The translations under genes and the position numbers were made by a program. This document shows, piece after piece, positions 61,231-64,000 of a DNA stretch of 64,000 bases. The notes under the pieces were generated by a model. It was not told the DNA's origin. It made no database searches and was given only the letters and a program-made list of their open reading frames with translations. The first letter of the stretch is position 1; each line of letters begins with the position of its first letter. Location: positions 499,929 through 563,928 of the forward strand of contig NZ_JAMCOJ010000002.1 in assembly GCF_023476645.1 (NCBI RefSeq). The letters run 5' to 3'. The stretch is from Cellulophaga sp. 20_2_10 (lineage in GTDB: Bacteria; Bacteroidota; Bacteroidia; Flavobacteriales; Flavobacteriaceae).

Positions 61231-61785
61231 TTAAAGTTTGAGTGTCTTCTCAATGGCTTTAAAAACTAAGTTGTAGTACTCTTTACTATGTGGAACATAA
61301 GTTTTCATCAGTTCAGAATCATCTAAATCTTTTTTAAATTCAGAAATAGATTTTAATTGTAAATCTTCAACCTCGCTGTCTTGTTTCTTTAGTGATGTAA
61401 AATCTACATTTAGTTTGCTTATAAAAGTATGATTGTATTCGCAGTCAATTAAAGTAACAGTGTGTTTTTGGATAGATTTAAAGCATCCAATTTTGTGTAA
61501 ATCAGTTTCAAGAACTAGAACTCCAATTTCTTCTTCAACTTCTCGTAGGGCAGAAGCTTCAATTTTTTCTCCTGCACCAATATGTCCGGCTACAGATACA
61601 TCCCAAAGAAGCGGGAATACGGCTTTGTTTTTTGCTCTTTTTTGTAATAACACTTCATTGTCATTGGTGTAAAACCAGATGTGTACAGTTTGGTGAAACC
61701 ATCCATTTTTATGAGATTCAGATTTTAAGGCTGTTTTTCCAGTCTTATTTCCGTCAGAATCTAAAATATCTATAAGTTCATCCAT
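61231..61785 (-). CDS. NUDIX hydrolase, isopentenyl-diphosphate-isomerase-like subgroup
   Basis: 184 residues. The Nudix box is complete: G-A-G-E-K-I-E-A-S-A-L-R-E-V-E-E-E-I-G-V (about residues 71-90). The N-terminal D-E-L-I-D-I-L-D-S-D-G and W-F-H-Q-T-V-H-I-W-F segments are those of YfcD/IDI-like NUDIX proteins. The Cys and Glu of true IPP isomerases cannot be confirmed by eye, so a nucleotide or cofactor diphosphate substrate is as likely. It is on the minus strand upstream of the M42 peptidase gene, with a terminator after that gene's direction-of-travel neighbour region. Confidence 0.9.
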   Translation of the reverse strand: MDELIDILDSDGNKTGKTALKSESHKNGWFHQTVHIWFYTNDNEVLLQKRAKNKAVFPLLWDVSVAGHIGAGEKIEASALREVEEEIGVLVLETDLHKIGCFKSIQKHTVTLIDCEYNHTFISKLNVDFTSLKKQDSEVEDLQLKSISEFKKDLDDSELMKTYVPHSKEYYNLVFKAIEKTLKL

Positions 61786-61795
61786 ATGGTTAAAG

Positions 61796-61832
61796 TGAAA
61801 AAAAAAGCCTCTTTTAATAAAAAAAGAGGCTT
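61796..61832 (-). terminator. Terminator in the gap between the M42 peptidase and NUDIX genes
   Basis: A perfect 11 bp stem (61805-61815 with 61822-61832) followed on the minus strand by a run of nine T. It ends transcription of the M42 peptidase gene just before the NUDIX start. Confidence 0.9.
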
Positions 61833-61839
61833 GGTTGTA

Positions 61840-62928
61840 TTAATCAAAGTAACTAAAAGTTTCTCCTTCTTTAATGTTTAAAAGTGTTTCGTAAATTAAA
61901 CGTATTACATTTTCAACATCATCTCTGTGGACTGTTTCTACAGTTGTATGCATATAACGTAATGGCAAAGAAATTAATGCAGAAGCAACCCCGCCATTGC
62001 TATACGCAAAAGCATCGGTATCTGTACCGGTAGATCTTGAAGCTGCCATGCGCTGAAAAGGTATTTTGTTAGCTTCAGCAGTTTCTATAATACGTTCTCT
62101 AAGTTTGTTTTGTACAGCCGGAGCATAAGAAATAACAGGTCCAGATCCAATTTCTGTAAAACCTTGTATTTTTTGTTCAATCATTGGAGTAGTGGTGTCG
62201 TGACAAACATCGGTAACAATAGCAACATTTGGTTTAATGGTTTGTGCAATCATTTCTGCTCCACGTAAGCCAATCTCTTCTTGTACAGAATTGGTAATGT
62301 ATAAACCAAAAGGTAATTTTACTTTGTTCTCGTGTAATAAACGGGCAACTTCAGCAATCATAAATCCACCAGCTCTATTGTCTATGGCTCTACAAACAAA
62401 TTTATTTCCGTTTAACACCTTAAAAGTATCAGGATAAGTAATAACGCAACCAACGTGTACACCCATCTTTTCAACTTCAGCTTTATCTTTAGCGCCTATA
62501 TCAATACAAATATTATCTAATTTAGGAGCTTCTTCTTTTCCTTTATTTCTAGTATGTATTGCTGGCCATCCAAAAACACCTTCAACAATACCATTTTTAG
62601 TGTGTATGTTTACCCATTTAGATGGTGCAATCTGATGGTCACTACCGCCATTTCTAATAACATATAACAATCCGTTATCTGAGATGTAATTCACATACCA
62701 GGAAATTTCATCAGAATGTCCTTCTATTACAACCTTATATTTTGCATCCGGATTAATAACACCAACGGCAGTTCCGTAGGTATCCGTAATAAAAGTATCT
62801 ACATAAGGCTTTAGGTAGTCCATCCAAATTTTTTGCCCTTCCCACTCATAACCTGTAGGAGCAGCATTATTTAAATATCGTTCAAAAAAATCTAGAGATT
62901 TTTCTGTAATAATCTTCTTTGCGCTCAT
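61840..62928 (-). CDS. M42-family metallo-aminopeptidase
   Basis: 362 residues. The dinuclear metal site is visible: His in I-E-G-H-S-D-E-I near residue 69, Asp in R-A-I-D-N-R-A-G-G near residue 185, the catalytic Glu pair in V-Q-E-E-I-G-L-R-G, Asp in V-T-D-V-C-H-D, and a late His in M-H-T-T-V-E. Members form large dodecameric tetrahedral particles and remove N-terminal residues from peptides; some were called cellulase M or glutamyl aminopeptidase. It is divergent from the DUF4294 gene, an arrangement I recall from other flavobacteria. Confidence 0.95.
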   Translation of the reverse strand: MSAKKIITEKSLDFFERYLNNAAPTGYEWEGQKIWMDYLKPYVDTFITDTYGTAVGVINPDAKYKVVIEGHSDEISWYVNYISDNGLLYVIRNGGSDHQIAPSKWVNIHTKNGIVEGVFGWPAIHTRNKGKEEAPKLDNICIDIGAKDKAEVEKMGVHVGCVITYPDTFKVLNGNKFVCRAIDNRAGGFMIAEVARLLHENKVKLPFGLYITNSVQEEIGLRGAEMIAQTIKPNVAIVTDVCHDTTTPMIEQKIQGFTEIGSGPVISYAPAVQNKLRERIIETAEANKIPFQRMAASRSTGTDTDAFAYSNGGVASALISLPLRYMHTTVETVHRDDVENVIRLIYETLLNIKEGETFSYFD

Positions 62929-63024
62929 AAACGTATATATTTAAATACAAATTTAATAATATTCACATCCAATTAATAATATCATCACGTGTTTATCGTT
63001 AATTTTACGAACTCTATATATTGT

Positions 63025-63708
63025 ATGAAAAGCATAACGAACATATTATTTTTAATCCTTGTCCTAATTAGTGGCATTGGTAATGCACAAATTGAGCCCG
63101 AAAAAGACTCTGTAGACATCGAGTTATTTAAGATACAAGGAGATTCTGTCTATGATACTTCTATATCATTAAACGAGGTATATGTTTTTGGACCTTTAAA
63201 ATTTGCTTCTAAAGAAGAAAAACTACGTTACTATATATTAAGGAGGAAAACATTAAAGGTGTATCCGTATGCAAAAATGGCAGCAGAAAAGTTAGTTGTA
63301 TTAAATGATAGTCTTCAAAAAATTAAGAAGAAGTCTAAAAAGCGAAAGTACACGAGACAAGTTCATAAAGAAATTGAAGAGCAATTTTCAGAAAGATTAA
63401 AGAAATTAACACGAACAGAAGGTCAAATTCTTATAAAACTAATAAACAGACAGACGGGGGATACTGCTTTTGGGCTGGTAAAAGAGTTGAGAAATGGTTG
63501 GAGAGCCTTTTGGTATAATACAACAGCTAAGTTTTTTAAAATAAGTATTAAGGCAGAATATCACCCAGAAAGTGAGCATGAAGACTACTTAATAGAGGAT
63601 ATTTTGCAACGAGCTTTTGCTAAAGGAAGATTAAAAGAGCAGCCTACAGTCTTAAATTATGACTATACTTCGTTGACAAACAAGTGGGTAACTAATAAAA
63701 AAGAATAA
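63025..63708 (+). CDS. Secreted DUF4294 protein
   Basis: 227 residues from the ATG at 63025, which gives a good signal peptide (L-I-S-G-I-G-N-A-Q). An in-frame ATG at 62989 would add 12 residues ahead of it and is less likely. The mature protein has N-E-V-Y-V-F-G-P-L-K-F, Y-Y-I-L-R-R-K-T-L-K-V-Y-P-Y-A, a Lys-rich coiled coil, then L-T-R-T-E-G-Q-I-L-I-K-L-I-N-R-Q-T, matching DUF4294. Function unknown; it is a Bacteroidota family often beside the M42 peptidase gene. Confidence 0.9.
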   Translation: MKSITNILFLILVLISGIGNAQIEPEKDSVDIELFKIQGDSVYDTSISLNEVYVFGPLKFASKEEKLRYYILRRKTLKVYPYAKMAAEKLVVLNDSLQKIKKKSKKRKYTRQVHKEIEEQFSERLKKLTRTEGQILIKLINRQTGDTAFGLVKELRNGWRAFWYNTTAKFFKISIKAEYHPESEHEDYLIEDILQRAFAKGRLKEQPTVLNYDYTSLTNKWVTNKKE

Positions 63709-63946
63709 TTGCATCTTGTTTCGTTAAGCGTTTTGCATTATATTTATTCCCCTTTTATAAAATACTCTTTACTATAGGTTGATAACAGCCTTGACTACGA
63801 CAAAGAACCTGCGATAAAGTGTGTGGTTTTGGGAGGGTTTGTTATTTTGTTTAAAAAGTGATAAAAAAGATGCTTGTTTAAGGTGTTGATAAATAGGCTT
63901 GTAAAGGTGTGTTTAGAAATACTTTTAAAAAAGATTTAGAAAAGGG

Positions 63947-63976
63947 TTGTTATATCAGATAAGCTCTGTATATTTG
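63947..63976 (+). promoter_or_regulatory. Strong promoter near the right edge, possibly for an rRNA operon
   Basis: TTG at 63947-63949, a 19-base spacer and TATATTTG at 63969-63976 followed by CACCCGC. AT-rich blocks with phased A and T runs lie upstream (63850-63940), as in UP elements. I recall very similar sequences before flavobacterial rRNA operons. No gene begins before base 64000, so the transcribed unit lies outside. The rest of 63709-63946 shows no gene. Confidence 0.6.
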
Positions 63977-64000
63977 CACCCGCTAAGGGAAAAACATAGA

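Noticed and set aside
1..64000. CRISPR arrays, insertion sequences, prophage, tRNA or rRNA genes
   Set aside because: No array of spaced repeats, transposase or integrase gene, phage structural gene, or cloverleaf sequence with a CCA-like end was noticed on reading both strands; this was by eye, not by a search tool.

Overview
The window looks like chromosome of a marine member of the Flavobacteriaceae (phylum Bacteroidota). It is AT-rich. Many genes carry Bacteroidota promoter elements (TAnnTTTG, several with a TTG 17-21 bp upstream) rather than Shine-Dalgarno starts. It holds a SusD-type lipoprotein, sulfatases, an Oar-like TonB receptor and families typical of this group (DUF4294, DUF4920, DUF6268, DUF6495). 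I see no tRNA, rRNA, CRISPR array, insertion sequence or phage inside it.

Layout. 1-8336: the right part of a polysaccharide utilisation locus. A SusD lipoprotein is cut by the left edge (its SusC partner is presumably just outside), followed by a small lipoprotein, two formylglycine sulfatases, a LacI-type repressor, and a KDG kinase plus KDPG aldolase pair. Together they suggest uptake of a sulfated, uronate-containing polysaccharide (ulvan-like is one option) with its keto-deoxy sugar ending as pyruvate and glyceraldehyde-3-phosphate. Two identical 19 bp palindromic operators lie between lacI and kdgK.

8337-13189: an accessory patch. It has a duplicated terminator/intergenic repeat flanking a nonsense-broken gene, two unrecognised secreted proteins, an atypical short-chain dehydrogenase, and a Crp/Fnr regulator also broken by one in-frame TAA.

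13190-31388: mostly metabolism and transport. purU is divergent from a fused B12 acyl-CoA mutase (IcmF). Then come an Lrp regulator, an MscS channel, a DJ-1/MFS pair with a terminator-like hairpin just before the MFS start codon, a P-II/AmtB/porin nitrogen operon, CrcB, small membrane proteins, ilvE, mnmD and grpE.

31398-48808: dnaJ; a tight five-gene envelope operon (ABC ATPase, permease, MscS, outer membrane barrel, NtrC-like regulator without a DNA-binding domain); a DEAD-box helicase; an ITPase; a SerB-SerA fusion; and a TlpA/aspartic protease pair.

48809-64000: housekeeping genes (rlmH just before, nadC, priA, rpsF-rpsR-rplI, hisS), an Oar-like TonB receptor, a NUDIX enzyme, an M42 peptidase and a DUF4294 gene. 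The last 60 bases hold a very good promoter that may drive an rRNA operon just past the right edge.

I did not find a clear new multi-gene defence or mobile system. The observations most worth following are the paired LacI operators, the repeat-bracketed pseudogene, the possible attenuator ahead of the MFS gene, and the envelope operon with its NtrC-like protein.
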